Positions 1 through 7,422 of a stretch of DNA of 12,589 bases are shown here, in pieces. Below the pieces are notes generated by a model that saw only the letters and a program-made list of their open reading frames with translations, did no database searches and was not told the origin of the DNA. Numbering within the stretch: the stretch's first letter is position 1; the number at the start of each line of letters is the position of its first letter. The translations under genes and the position numbers were made by a program. The stretch spans positions 1 to 12,589 of the forward strand of contig SKYX01000063.1 in NCBI GenBank assembly GCA_007127655.1. The letters are read 5' to 3'. Source of the DNA: Desulfonatronum sp. (GTDB lineage: Bacteria > Desulfobacterota > Desulfovibrionia > Desulfovibrionales > Desulfonatronaceae).

Positions 1-58
1 ATTTCTTGGTGAACAGGTTTTTCAGGACATTGCCTGTCATTGGTGTGACTTTGAACAT
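1..58 (-). CDS. echF: EchF, hydrogenase iron-sulfur subunit (5' end only)
   Basis: Only the first 19 codons are inside the window, reading MFKVTPMTGNVLKNLFTKK; the gene continues past the left edge. The ATG at 58 has a good ribosome binding site, AGGAG, 7 nt upstream and overlapping the echE stop. The iron-sulfur motifs are not visible, so the assignment rests on position: in Desulfovibrio and Methanosarcina the ech operon ends with echF, a polyferredoxin-like protein with two [4Fe-4S] clusters that passes electrons between soluble ferredoxin and the hydrogenase small subunit. The short N-terminus before the first cluster is consistent with that family. The main uncertainty is that the diagnostic cysteines lie outside the window. 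Confidence 0.8.
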   Translation of the reverse strand, partial: MFKVTPMTGNVLKNLFTKK

Positions 59-68
59 GACTCGTCTC

Positions 69-1145
69 CTAGCGTTCCGTGCAGCTGATGCAGGGGTCAA
101 TGGAGAGAACGACCACCGGCACGTCCGCCAACTCGATCCCCGGCAACATGGCGGCCAGGGGCGGAATATTGGCGAATGTGGGGGTGCGAATACGCAGACG
201 TTCCAGGTATTTCGTCCCATTGGCCTTGAAGTAGTAGTACAGTTCTCCCCGCGGCTGTTCGACCCGGGCTACGCCTTCACCTTCGGGATTGCCCTTCACT
301 TTGACGTTGAGGGGGCCCTCGGGAAGCTTGTGCAGGGCCTGTCGGACGAGGTCGATGGATTGATGAGTTTCCCGGTACCGAACCTTGCACCGGGCATAGC
401 TGTCGCCCTCGTACTCGACGATGGGCTCGAACTCCAGGTCGCCGAACGCCGCGTAATTCAACTGCCGCATATCCTGGGCTATGCCGCTTCCGCGCAGAGT
501 CGGTCCGGCGGCGCCCAATTCGTAGGCCTGTTCCTTGGTCAGGATGCCCTTGCCCACGGTCCTGGCCTTGACCGTATAGTCGTCGAGAATCGTGGATTCC
601 AGGGCCTTGAGTTCGCTTTCCACGAGTTCCAGCTCAGAGAGAATCCAGCGAATCTGTTCCGGGGAAAGATCGTTTCTGACCCCACCCATCACGTTCACAG
701 CCACGATGACCCGGTTGCCGGTTGTGGCTTCATTGATGTCCATGACCCGCTCACGAATCTTCCAGAGCTGATAGAACAACGCCTCGAAGCCGAAGGCGTC
801 CGCGAAAAGTCCCAGCCACAACAGATGGGAGTGAACGCGGTGCAGTTCCGACCAGACCACGCGCAGATACTTGGCCCGGGATGGAACCTCGATCTTCATC
901 ATCTCTTCCAGGCCATGGCAGTAACACATGGCGTGGATTTTTGAGCAGATTCCACACACACGCTCCACGACCTGGATCATGTGGTGGTAGTCCCGAATAT
1001 CACAAAGCTTTTCCAGCCCGCGATGCACGTAGCCCAAGGCCGGTACAGCCTGGGTCACGATTTCGTCCTCCACTGTCAGGGACAGATGGATCGGTTCCGG
1101 AAGGACGGGGTGTTGCGGACCAAAAGGGATAATGGTCTTGGCCAT
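69..1145 (-). CDS. echE: EchE, [NiFe] hydrogenase large (catalytic) subunit, group 4 Ech type
   Basis: This 358-residue protein is the Ni-Fe subunit of Ech hydrogenase and is related to NuoD of complex I. Both metal-binding motifs are intact: RVCGIC at residues 62-67, followed by H71, and DPCISC at 350-355 at the extreme C-terminus. The four cysteines C64, C67, C352 and C355 are the expected Ni-Fe ligands, so the enzyme should be a real hydrogenase and not a complex I subunit, which lacks these residues. The protein ends with TER directly after the last CxxC, so there is no C-terminal maturation peptide. The ATG at 1145 has AGGAG 6 nt upstream. It follows echD by 36 nt, and echF starts just after its stop. 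It acts on the cytoplasmic face of the inner membrane, making or oxidising H2 with ferredoxin as partner. Confidence 0.96.
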   Translation of the reverse strand: MAKTIIPFGPQHPVLPEPIHLSLTVEDEIVTQAVPALGYVHRGLEKLCDIRDYHHMIQVVERVCGICSKIHAMCYCHGLEEMMKIEVPSRAKYLRVVWSELHRVHSHLLWLGLFADAFGFEALFYQLWKIRERVMDINEATTGNRVIVAVNVMGGVRNDLSPEQIRWILSELELVESELKALESTILDDYTVKARTVGKGILTKEQAYELGAAGPTLRGSGIAQDMRQLNYAAFGDLEFEPIVEYEGDSYARCKVRYRETHQSIDLVRQALHKLPEGPLNVKVKGNPEGEGVARVEQPRGELYYYFKANGTKYLERLRIRTPTFANIPPLAAMLPGIELADVPVVVLSIDPCISCTER

Positions 1146-1181
1146 AAAGTCTCCTAAGGTAATTACCAGCGATAAGGATGA

Positions 1182-1604
1182 TTACTGGGCTTCCGATTCT
1201 TTTCGAATCACGCTGTACTTGCAGAAAGGTGTCCGGCCGACCTCTTTCTCCAGGTACAGATAGTTTTCAAAATTCAACACCAGCCCTTCAAAGCAGATCC
1301 CGAACTGGTCCTGGATTTCGTTTTCCACAAGAAAGGCCGTGAACAGGATGTCGGAGATGGACAGCGCGGGCTGAGCCTTGGGCTGTTTGAGACGATAGTG
1401 GACCATCTCCAGTTCACGGTCGAAAGCGTAGATCAAATCGACATGATCCTCGTCCAGATCGACGCAACTCATGGTCACGAAACGATATCCGTCAGCCTTG
1501 AGCTTGAGCACCTCAGCTTTGAGGGCGTCACTGGCAATATCGGTCGTCGGGAGGATGCCGACGATTTTTTCTTTTTCTTTGTCTTTGGTTTGAGCTTCAG
1601 CCAT
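1182..1604 (-). CDS. echD: EchD, hydrogenase subunit related to NuoC
   Basis: This 140-residue soluble protein matches the 30-kDa subunit (NuoC) family that scaffolds the hydrogenase module. The recognisable family signature is ENEIQDQFGI at residues 94-103, equivalent to the ERE..D.FGI region of NuoC. The protein has no cofactor-binding cysteine cluster, as expected. The N-terminus (residues 2-13) is a charged, lysine- and glutamate-rich stretch that is probably flexible. The ATG at 1604 is preceded by AAGGAG 7 nt upstream, and this site overlaps the echC stop codon, so translation of the two genes is probably coupled. Its place between echC and echE is the usual ech order. It has no known catalytic role of its own; it holds EchC and EchE against the membrane arm. 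Confidence 0.92.
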   Translation of the reverse strand: MAEAQTKDKEKEKIVGILPTTDIASDALKAEVLKLKADGYRFVTMSCVDLDEDHVDLIYAFDRELEMVHYRLKQPKAQPALSISDILFTAFLVENEIQDQFGICFEGLVLNFENYLYLEKEVGRTPFCKYSVIRKESEAQ

Positions 1605-1615
1605 ATTCCAACTCC

Positions 1616-2053
1616 TTACGACTTGGCGGCGAACAGTTCCAGCGCCTTGACCACGCCGTCAATGATCGCTTCAGGTTTGGCCGGACAGCCAGGGACGTAG
1701 ACATCAACAGGAATGACCTTGTCTACGCCGCCAACAACGTTCGGCGCCTCACGCATCACCCCGCCGGTCAGACCGCAAGCCCCGATGGCAATGACGGCGC
1801 GAGGTTTTGGCATCTGATCGTAGAGGTTTTTGAGTACCTTTTTGTTGCGGTGATTCACCGTGCCGGTAACCAGCAGCACGTCCGCGTGTTTGGGGTTGCC
1901 GATATTGATGATTCCGAAACGCTCCACGTCATAGACGGGAGTGAGCACTGCCAGCGTCTCAATGTCGCACCCGTTGCAACTTCCGCAGTCGAAGTGCATG
2001 ACCCAGGGGGACTTGATCCGCGATGATTGGATAAAATTGGATATGAAGTTCAT
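1616..2053 (-). CDS. echC: EchC, [NiFe] hydrogenase small subunit (NuoB-like)
   Basis: This 145-residue protein is the small subunit that carries the [4Fe-4S] cluster nearest the Ni-Fe site and is homologous to NuoB. The four expected ligands are visible: C26 and C29 in CGSCNGC (residues 23-29), C93 in GACG, and C123 in VPGCPAKPEAI. The protein is much shorter than periplasmic hydrogenase small subunits and has no twin-arginine signal peptide, as expected for a cytoplasmic group 4 enzyme. I place the start at the ATG at 2053 (MNFISNF), 5 nt after the echB stop. An in-frame TTG at 2077 would add 8 residues inside the echB coding end and has no ribosome binding site. The preferred start also has only a weak one (GGGTAG), so coupling to echB translation is likely. 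Confidence 0.95.
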   Translation of the reverse strand: MNFISNFIQSSRIKSPWVMHFDCGSCNGCDIETLAVLTPVYDVERFGIINIGNPKHADVLLVTGTVNHRNKKVLKNLYDQMPKPRAVIAIGACGLTGGVMREAPNVVGGVDKVIPVDVYVPGCPAKPEAIIDGVVKALELFAAKS

Positions 2054-2058
2054 AGTGT

Positions 2059-2916
2059 CTACCCGTAATACAGCCAAAGCAGGTTAATCAGGGAAAACGT
2101 AATGCCTGTTATCCAGGCGGTCCCGAGCATCCAACGCCACGTCATCCGCGAAGTGGTATTGTCGACCAGGATCTCCACGAAATACGTGATACCCAGGAGC
2201 AGCACCAAGCCGACGATGCTGGTGGACCAGAAGAGGGAAAGCAGGCAGAGGATCAGGACGATCTCGAACCAGTGGGCAATCTCCACGATGGCCAGATATG
2301 GACCTGAATATTCGGTGTACACGCCTCGGACGATTTCCTGGTGCGCATGGTGCGATGCGGAAATGTCGAAGGGGGATTTACGCAGTTTGATGGTCAACGC
2401 GATGCCGAGGACCAGGAACAGCAGGGGCAGCTTGAACAGCAACGGCTGCTCCATGGCGTACACGGCCTCGATCTTGAAGCTGCCGGTGGCCAGGAAAATG
2501 CCGACAATGACCAGGATCAGCAACGGCTCATACGCGATGATCTGGAGCAGTTCCCGATGCGCGCCGATCTGGCTGTACGGCGATGGAACGGTCATCGCGC
2601 CGATGACCAGAAAGACCGAGCCCACAGCCTGGACGAAGAAGATCAGCAACAGATCCGCCTGGAGGAAGAACAGCACAACAGACGTAACGGCTCCGGCCAG
2701 ATACAGCATGGAGCAGAAGGCCAGCCAATGGTTGGCGAGCATGGGCTCCTTGCCCATTAGCTTCGCGATGTCGTAAAACGGCTGCAAAATGGGAGGTCCA
2801 ATCCGAGACTGCAACCGAGCCGTGACCCTTCTGTCCACGCCGGTAAGCACGCCGACGGCCAGGGGCGCCAAGAAAAGTCCCGCGATCAATGCCAGAAAAA
2901 CTTGAGCGCTTGTCAT
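2059..2916 (-). CDS. echB: EchB, membrane subunit related to NuoH
   Basis: This 285-residue hydrophobic protein has about eight membrane helices and belongs to the NuoH/HycD/EchB family. That family forms the junction between the soluble hydrogenase module and the ion-translocating membrane arm. The loop after the first helix, RIGPPILQPFYDIAKLMGKE (38-57), is the family hallmark and contacts the small subunit. A second charged segment, KLRKSPFDISASHHAHQE, and the later GVYTEYSGPYLAIVEIAHW carry the conserved acidic and histidine residues thought to take part in coupling. The ATG at 2916 starts 1 nt after the echA stop and has a strong ribosome binding site (GGAGGGGG) inside the echA end. It is an inner-membrane protein. 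No truncation or frameshift is seen. Confidence 0.95.
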   Translation of the reverse strand: MTSAQVFLALIAGLFLAPLAVGVLTGVDRRVTARLQSRIGPPILQPFYDIAKLMGKEPMLANHWLAFCSMLYLAGAVTSVVLFFLQADLLLIFFVQAVGSVFLVIGAMTVPSPYSQIGAHRELLQIIAYEPLLILVIVGIFLATGSFKIEAVYAMEQPLLFKLPLLFLVLGIALTIKLRKSPFDISASHHAHQEIVRGVYTEYSGPYLAIVEIAHWFEIVLILCLLSLFWSTSIVGLVLLLGITYFVEILVDNTTSRMTWRWMLGTAWITGITFSLINLLWLYYG

Positions 2917-2917
2917 G

Positions 2918-4840
2918 TTAGAGACCCCCTCCGAGCATCAGGAGAATCAGCACCATGGCCGTGGTATTCACCCAGCGGTTGATGGTGCTTTCGCCGAAAA
3001 TCTTCTCCAGGTAGTAGTTGGATGTTGCCGGCAAGATGGATTGGCGCAAGGGACCGATATACTCGTTCTCGTTATCCGGTGATTGGGCGCCGGACAGATA
3101 CGGGCCGGTGGGCTTGACCTTGCCGGCGACCTTATAAAAGTAGATAGCCGCGATCAGTCCCAGAGCCGCTACGAGAAACAGCGGAATAACTGGAAAGGAG
3201 CCGCGCTCCATGACCAATATGCCCCAGGATGTTCCTGGAACCGCATCCACCATGGCCAACGGAAGAGTGGAAATGGTCGGATAGATCAAGGAGTTGTAGA
3301 TTGCCGGAGCGTAAAAGGAAAGCAGCACCGCAGCTGCGATGAGTCCGAACAGCGGTAGCCGCGTCATCGCGGGCTGCGATTCGGCGTAGATCCGTCCCTT
3401 GAAGGGATAGGTCATGAACAGACCGGCCCAGCGCGCCCAGTAGAGCACGGTCACGGCGCTGCCCAAGGCCAGAATGACCACCAAGAGGATGTTGTGGGCC
3501 GAGGCCTCGATGGCCATCCACTTGCCCAGGAGCATGCCGAAGGGCGGCAGGATCATGGTCAGTGCGCCCAACACCGCAATGAGCGCGGTCACCGGCATGA
3601 CGGCGTACAGCCCGCGCATGTCCTCAATATCACGGCTGGCGATGCGCTGTTCAATGGTCCCCACGCACAGAAAGAGCAGGGCCTTGGTCACGGCGTGAAA
3701 CATGATCAGGAACATCCCCGCGGCAATGGCGGCGGGGGTGCCCACGCCGGCGCAGGCGATGATCAACCCCAGGTTGCTCACCGTGGAGTAAGCCAGGATC
3801 TTCTTGCCGTTGGACTGGCTGATGGCCAGACCCGCGGCGGCCAGGAAGGTGAAGGCGCCAACAAGGGCCACGGTCGTGGAGAAGAATGTTCCAGAATAGG
3901 CTGGTGAAAAACGCAGAAACAGATACACGCCAGCCTTGACCATGGTCGCGGAGTGCAACAAGGCCGAGGTCGGGGTGGGGGCGACCATGGCGCCGAGCAA
4001 CCAGCTCTGGAACGGAAGCTGAGCAGCCTTGGTCAATCCAGCGAAGCACAGCAGCCCGATGGGCAGCAGCAGGAAAGCGGCTTCGGGGGTCATGGCCAGA
4101 ATCTGCTGAATGTTGACCGTACCCAGATCCAGGGAGATCCAGAGCAGGCCGATCAGGAGCGCCAAACCGCCAAGGCTGTTGATCCACAACGCCCTGAGGG
4201 AATTGGCCTTGGCTTCATCGGTGAGGTCGTGCCGAATCAGCAAAAACGAACAAAGTGTCGTGACCTCGAAGAAAAAGTAGAAATTTCCAAGATCGTTGGT
4301 CAGAACCAAGCCGTTCATCGCCCCGAGAAACAAAACCATGACTGCGAAAAACTGCGGCTGCCGGGAGGTGGTCAGATGCAGATGTTCCTCATGATTCTTC
4401 ATGTAGGGCAGAGCGTGAATGACGATGACCGAACCAACGACGCTGACCACGAAAACCATCAGCTTGGCCAGGGGATCAACGAGGAACATGGCTTGCCCGG
4501 TGGCCTCGGCCGGGGAAACCAATTTGAAGACGGCCAAAAGCACGATCTGTGCTCCGGCAAGGTAGATGATCAGCCGGTGCTTCGCGCTGAGACCTACCGC
4601 TAAGATGATGAACAACACCACGAAATCCAGAAGCACGATCAACGGCTGCGGGTTGAGACCCAGCAGTGTCGTCGAAAAGGCGGCGGTTTCGTGGGAAAAC
4701 AAGGCCAACGAGGAACCCGTTAAGAGAACCGCGGTAGCCAAAACCAGAACCATGCGCAGGGAATCGTTCCGCAGCGCGTAGAGCCCCAGAGCGGCAATGA
4801 ATGGGACCACTACCAGGATAAACAGGAGGGTATCAGGCAT
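2918..4840 (-). CDS. echA: EchA, antiporter-like ion-translocating membrane subunit (NuoL/MrpA-related)
   Basis: This 640-residue, very hydrophobic protein has many predicted membrane helices and is the largest subunit of Ech hydrogenase. It belongs to the proton-conducting NuoL/NuoM/NuoN family. The key features of the channel are visible: E192 in FFFEVTTLCSF, K271 in LTKAAQLPFQSW, and H296 within APTPTSALLHSATMVKAG, matching the conserved Glu, Lys and His of NuoL-type subunits. It should move H+ or Na+ across the inner membrane, driven by ferredoxin:H+ electron transfer. I choose the ATG at 4840 because GGAGAAGG lies immediately upstream. An in-frame GTG at 4897 would add 19 non-hydrophobic residues and has no ribosome binding site. 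It is the first gene of the operon. Whether the ion is H+ or Na+ cannot be read from the sequence. Confidence 0.94.
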   Translation of the reverse strand: MPDTLLFILVVVPFIAALGLYALRNDSLRMVLVLATAVLLTGSSLALFSHETAAFSTTLLGLNPQPLIVLLDFVVLFIILAVGLSAKHRLIIYLAGAQIVLLAVFKLVSPAEATGQAMFLVDPLAKLMVFVVSVVGSVIVIHALPYMKNHEEHLHLTTSRQPQFFAVMVLFLGAMNGLVLTNDLGNFYFFFEVTTLCSFLLIRHDLTDEAKANSLRALWINSLGGLALLIGLLWISLDLGTVNIQQILAMTPEAAFLLLPIGLLCFAGLTKAAQLPFQSWLLGAMVAPTPTSALLHSATMVKAGVYLFLRFSPAYSGTFFSTTVALVGAFTFLAAAGLAISQSNGKKILAYSTVSNLGLIIACAGVGTPAAIAAGMFLIMFHAVTKALLFLCVGTIEQRIASRDIEDMRGLYAVMPVTALIAVLGALTMILPPFGMLLGKWMAIEASAHNILLVVILALGSAVTVLYWARWAGLFMTYPFKGRIYAESQPAMTRLPLFGLIAAAVLLSFYAPAIYNSLIYPTISTLPLAMVDAVPGTSWGILVMERGSFPVIPLFLVAALGLIAAIYFYKVAGKVKPTGPYLSGAQSPDNENEYIGPLRQSILPATSNYYLEKIFGESTINRWVNTTAMVLILLMLGGGL

Positions 4841-4903
4841 ACCTTCTCCAATAGGATAAAAGGGTTGAACAAATACCCGGGCTTCAAGTGTTTCCACGGC
4901 CCA

Positions 4904-4947
4904 AGGGTTACCTCAGTGTTACCTCATCAAATAGCTTAGGTAACCCT
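4904..4947. promoter_or_regulatory. Inverted and direct repeats overlapping the ech promoter, candidate operator
   Basis: AGGGTTACCT (4904-4913) and AGGTAACCCT (4938-4947) are exact reverse complements. The core GTTACCTCA also occurs twice as a direct repeat, at 4907-4915 and 4918-4926, which is 11 bp apart or one helical turn. One arm overlaps the proposed ech -10 box. Three phased copies of one core around a promoter is the arrangement of a repressor or activator binding site. The regulator is not identified. Confidence 0.5.
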
Positions 4948-4973
4948 ATGCCGGATAGCCATGTTTCCGTCAA
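4945..4973 (-). promoter_or_regulatory. Candidate sigma70 promoter for the ech operon
   Basis: Reading the minus strand, TTGACG (4968-4973) is followed after exactly 17 nt by CATAGG (4945-4950). The -35 box matches consensus at 5 of 6 positions and the -10 box at only 3 of 6, so a regulated promoter is plausible. Transcription would start near 4938, giving a leader of roughly 100 nt before echA. I saw no convincing sigma54 (GG-N10-GC type) site here. Confidence 0.4.
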
Positions 4974-4999
4974 CCCCAAACTGAATACTCCGTGACTAC

Positions 5000-5031
5000 G
5001 CATATTATTTTAAAAATTGTACAACTTATTG
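5000..5031. other. AT-rich island in the divergent ech/FUSC spacer with a TTGTACAA palindrome
   Basis: The 4841-5138 spacer holds no gene. Within it, 5000-5031 is strikingly AT-rich compared with the GC-rich coding flanks. It contains the palindrome TTGTACAA (5017-5024), extendable to AAnTTGTACAAnTT (5014-5027). This could be part of a promoter or a binding site for the FUSC gene or for both divergent genes. No clear -35/-10 pair for the FUSC gene could be assigned. Confidence 0.35.
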
Positions 5032-5138
5032 CCTACTTGTTTTCTCAATTGACTCAGCTATCCGACTTACCTGAACTTGCCTTTTGCGGTCCGACGAAGC
5101 ACAACCAGCGCACCTGACTCATGAGGAGGAATTCTCCG

Positions 5139-6182
5139 TTGTTTTCGTTTGCCAAACGTTTCGACTACTCACCCGAACATCTGCGTCACGGACTGAAAAC
5201 CGGCTTGGCGGCCGTCCTGGCGTATGCTGTGGTCCATGCTTTTCGTTTGGAGTACGGCTTCTGGGGCGTGCTCTCCGCGGTGATCGTCATGCAGATCAAC
5301 GTTGCCGATTCGCTACGGATGTGCTGGTACAGGCTGACGGGGACCGTGATGGGCGCGGCCATCGGTGTCCTCACGCTGCTGGCCGTGCCCGGCCCCGGTT
5401 GGCCCTTGGCCTTGGGCCTGTTCCTTTCCGTGGGGTTTTGCGCCTACATGACCCGGTATAACCCACGCTTCATGATGGCCGCGATTACCGTGGTCATCAT
5501 CGTGGTCGCCGGAAGCGAGGAGGAGCGGCGCATCTTGTTTGCTCTGCATCGAATCTTGGAAATCGGCATCGGGGTCGGCAGCGCGTTTCTGGTCACGGTC
5601 CTGATCTTGCCCCGCCGTGCCGGAAGCACGTTACGCGAACAGATGCGCACCCAGTTCGCCGAGTCCGCCCGGTGCTACGGGATATTGGTGGAGGCGTTTC
5701 TCTCCAAGCAGACCACCGTGGCCCCGGACCTCCTGGTGAACGTCAGTGCCGCGTCCCTGCAGGCCAGAGAACTTCTGACCAAGGCCTTGCGCCATGAACG
5801 GTTGGTTTCCTCCGAGGACCTGGAAACGCTCAGCCGCCGCGTGACGGCCTTGGACAACTGCGTGGAGCAGATGCGGACCATGCTTCGCGTGCTCAATGAT
5901 TTTGACGAGGGGGAAGGCTACGACATCATCATGGCCGCCCAGGTTCGAAACCTGGCGCAGGCCACCAGCGACGTGATGGTCGCCACCGGCGAGGGTCGGG
6001 AAGTTGCCCTGGGCGAACTGAAGAAGGCGGTGGAAAGCTTTGACGGCCGCCTGGAGGAACTGCGGGCAGCCGGGGTAACCAAGCGCTTCAACCTGCGCAA
6101 GCTGCTACAAGTCTTTTCCTTTCTGAACGCCATGGAGTCCATGGCCAAGGGGCTCTTGAAAACCAGCGACGTCCGGAGTTGA
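5139..6182 (+). CDS. FUSC family / aromatic acid exporter-like inner-membrane protein
   Basis: This 347-residue protein has about six membrane helices in its first half (approximate residues 20-36, 41-55, 68-83, 88-104, 110-125 and 140-157), then a charged, helical, probably cytoplasmic region. The segment YRLTGTVMGAAIG (64-76) after the second helix is typical of FUSC/ArAE proteins, some of which export aromatic carboxylic acids. The substrate here is unknown. I choose the TTG at 5139 because a perfect AGGAGG (5124-5129) lies 9 nt upstream. An in-frame ATG at 5121 would place that site inside the coding region and has no ribosome binding site of its own. The gene stands alone, divergent from ech and convergent with the flavoprotein gene. 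It could equally be an uncharacterised transporter; only the family is supported. Confidence 0.8.
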   Translation: MFSFAKRFDYSPEHLRHGLKTGLAAVLAYAVVHAFRLEYGFWGVLSAVIVMQINVADSLRMCWYRLTGTVMGAAIGVLTLLAVPGPGWPLALGLFLSVGFCAYMTRYNPRFMMAAITVVIIVVAGSEEERRILFALHRILEIGIGVGSAFLVTVLILPRRAGSTLREQMRTQFAESARCYGILVEAFLSKQTTVAPDLLVNVSAASLQARELLTKALRHERLVSSEDLETLSRRVTALDNCVEQMRTMLRVLNDFDEGEGYDIIMAAQVRNLAQATSDVMVATGEGREVALGELKKAVESFDGRLEELRAAGVTKRFNLRKLLQVFSFLNAMESMAKGLLKTSDVRS

Positions 6183-6201
6183 GCCACAGCTTCCGCTTGC
6201 C

Positions 6202-6215
6202 GACGGCGCGCCGTC
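6202..6215. terminator. 14-bp perfect palindrome between convergent genes, possible bidirectional terminator
   Basis: GACGGCGCGCCGTC is a perfect palindrome in the 33-bp gap between the FUSC stop and the flavoprotein stop. As RNA it could form a 5-bp stem with a CGCG loop from either direction. Neither side has a U-run, so intrinsic termination would be weak. The position suits a shared terminator, but a protein binding site is also possible. Confidence 0.35.
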
Positions 6216-7394
6216 TCAGGCCCACTGCCCGGCCACGAATCCTGATGACCAAGCCCACTGCAGGTTGTACCCGCCCAGCCGTCCGGTCACGTCCAGAACT
6301 TCGCCGGTGAAATAAAGCCCTGGCACGGCCTTGGTTTCCATGGTCTTGGAGGAAACTCCGTCCGTGTCCACGCCGCCCAAGGTCGCCTCGGCCTTGTCCA
6401 AGCCTTCCGTTCCAGACGGGAGAAACGGAAAGCCGTGAATGACCTGCTCCAGGGTGAGACGCTGTTTTTTTGGCAGACTCCCTGCCTGGCCTGACCAGCC
6501 ATGATGGCGACACAACAATTCCGCCAACCTGGCTGGCAAGGCGACAGCCAGGGCGTTGCGGACCTCACGGCGGGGTGCTTGGGCGAGCACCTCGCCAATG
6601 TCCCACCCCGGAAGCAGGTCAATCGCCAGATGTCGTCCCGGCCGCCAATACAGGGATGCGTCCAGGGTCGCGGGACCGGAGATGCCCCGGTGCGTAAACA
6701 AGAGGGCATCCTCAATACCGTCGGGAACCCGAGCACCCTCCACGACAACCCGAACCGGCAGGGAAATTCCACTCAATTCCCGACAAAAGCCGACCAGGTC
6801 CTCCGAGGCCCGCAAGGGAACCAGGCCTGGGCGTGCCGGAAAGACCCGCAAGCCGAACTGCTTGGCCAAACGTAGGCCGAAATCCGTGGCTCCAATCCGC
6901 GGCCAAGCCGGCCCCCCCGTGGCCACCACCAGTGCACGTGAAACAAAGGACCGTGTCCGGCAATGGACCAGGAACCCGTTGGCCGTCGCCGTGACCTCGC
7001 GGAGAGATTCGCCCAGGGCCCAGGAGACCCCGGCCCTCTCGGCCTCGCGCAACAAGGCGTCGACAACGGCTCCCGCGCCGGACGCGCCGAACAGCCGTCC
7101 ATGATCGGCCTCCACCGTCTCCACCCCGTGCACGGCCAGAAAGGCCAGAAAACGCTCCGGGGGGTACTGCGCCAACGCGGACTTCACGAAGTGCGGGTTG
7201 GCGCAGATGTAGTCCTCGACCCGCACCCGACGATTGGTCACGTTGCAGCGCCCCCCGCCGGAAATATGCACCTTGAGCCCCGGCCGGTCAGCATGGTCCA
7301 CAACCACGACCCTTCGGCCCCGCTTGGCGCACTGGGCCGCGCAGACCAATCCGGAGGCCCCGGCCCCCAAAACGACGACATCATAATGGGTCAT
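6216..7394 (-). CDS. NAD(P)/FAD-dependent oxidoreductase, BaiN/HI0933 (YhiN) family
   Basis: This 392-residue flavoprotein has the HI0933-family layout. An N-terminal dinucleotide-binding motif, GAGASG (10-15), is followed by the family signature SGGGRCNVTN (45-54). The C-terminal FAD-contacting segment includes FTGEVLDVTGRLGGYNLQWAW and the SGF close to the end. Relatives include E. coli YhiN and BaiN, which is linked to bile-acid dehydroxylation in gut clostridia. In proteobacteria the physiological substrate is not established, so no reaction is claimed. The ATG at 7394 gives a start right at the Rossmann strand (MTHYDVVVLGAG), but no clear ribosome binding site precedes it. It lies 28 nt after the NlpC/P60 gene on the same strand and may be co-transcribed with it. 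It is full length and appears intact. Confidence 0.9.
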   Translation of the reverse strand: MTHYDVVVLGAGASGLVCAAQCAKRGRRVVVVDHADRPGLKVHISGGGRCNVTNRRVRVEDYICANPHFVKSALAQYPPERFLAFLAVHGVETVEADHGRLFGASGAGAVVDALLREAERAGVSWALGESLREVTATANGFLVHCRTRSFVSRALVVATGGPAWPRIGATDFGLRLAKQFGLRVFPARPGLVPLRASEDLVGFCRELSGISLPVRVVVEGARVPDGIEDALLFTHRGISGPATLDASLYWRPGRHLAIDLLPGWDIGEVLAQAPRREVRNALAVALPARLAELLCRHHGWSGQAGSLPKKQRLTLEQVIHGFPFLPSGTEGLDKAEATLGGVDTDGVSSKTMETKAVPGLYFTGEVLDVTGRLGGYNLQWAWSSGFVAGQWA

Positions 7395-7422
7395 GACGCT
7401 GCGACGACAACCAATGAGCGGA

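Noticed and set aside
6..944. Long plus-strand open frame opposite echE (312 codons)
   Set aside because: It is antisense to a clearly recognised hydrogenase subunit, its translation matches no family, and long open antisense frames are common in GC-rich coding DNA.
2918..4840. Complex I (nuo) or Mrp antiporter interpretation of the left block
   Set aside because: EchE keeps all four Ni-Fe cysteine ligands and the gene order is echABCDEF, so this is a hydrogenase and not a NADH dehydrogenase or stand-alone antiporter.
4841..4897. GTG start at 4897 for echA
   Set aside because: It adds 19 residues not typical of the family and lacks a ribosome binding site, while the ATG at 4840 has GGAGAAGG directly upstream.
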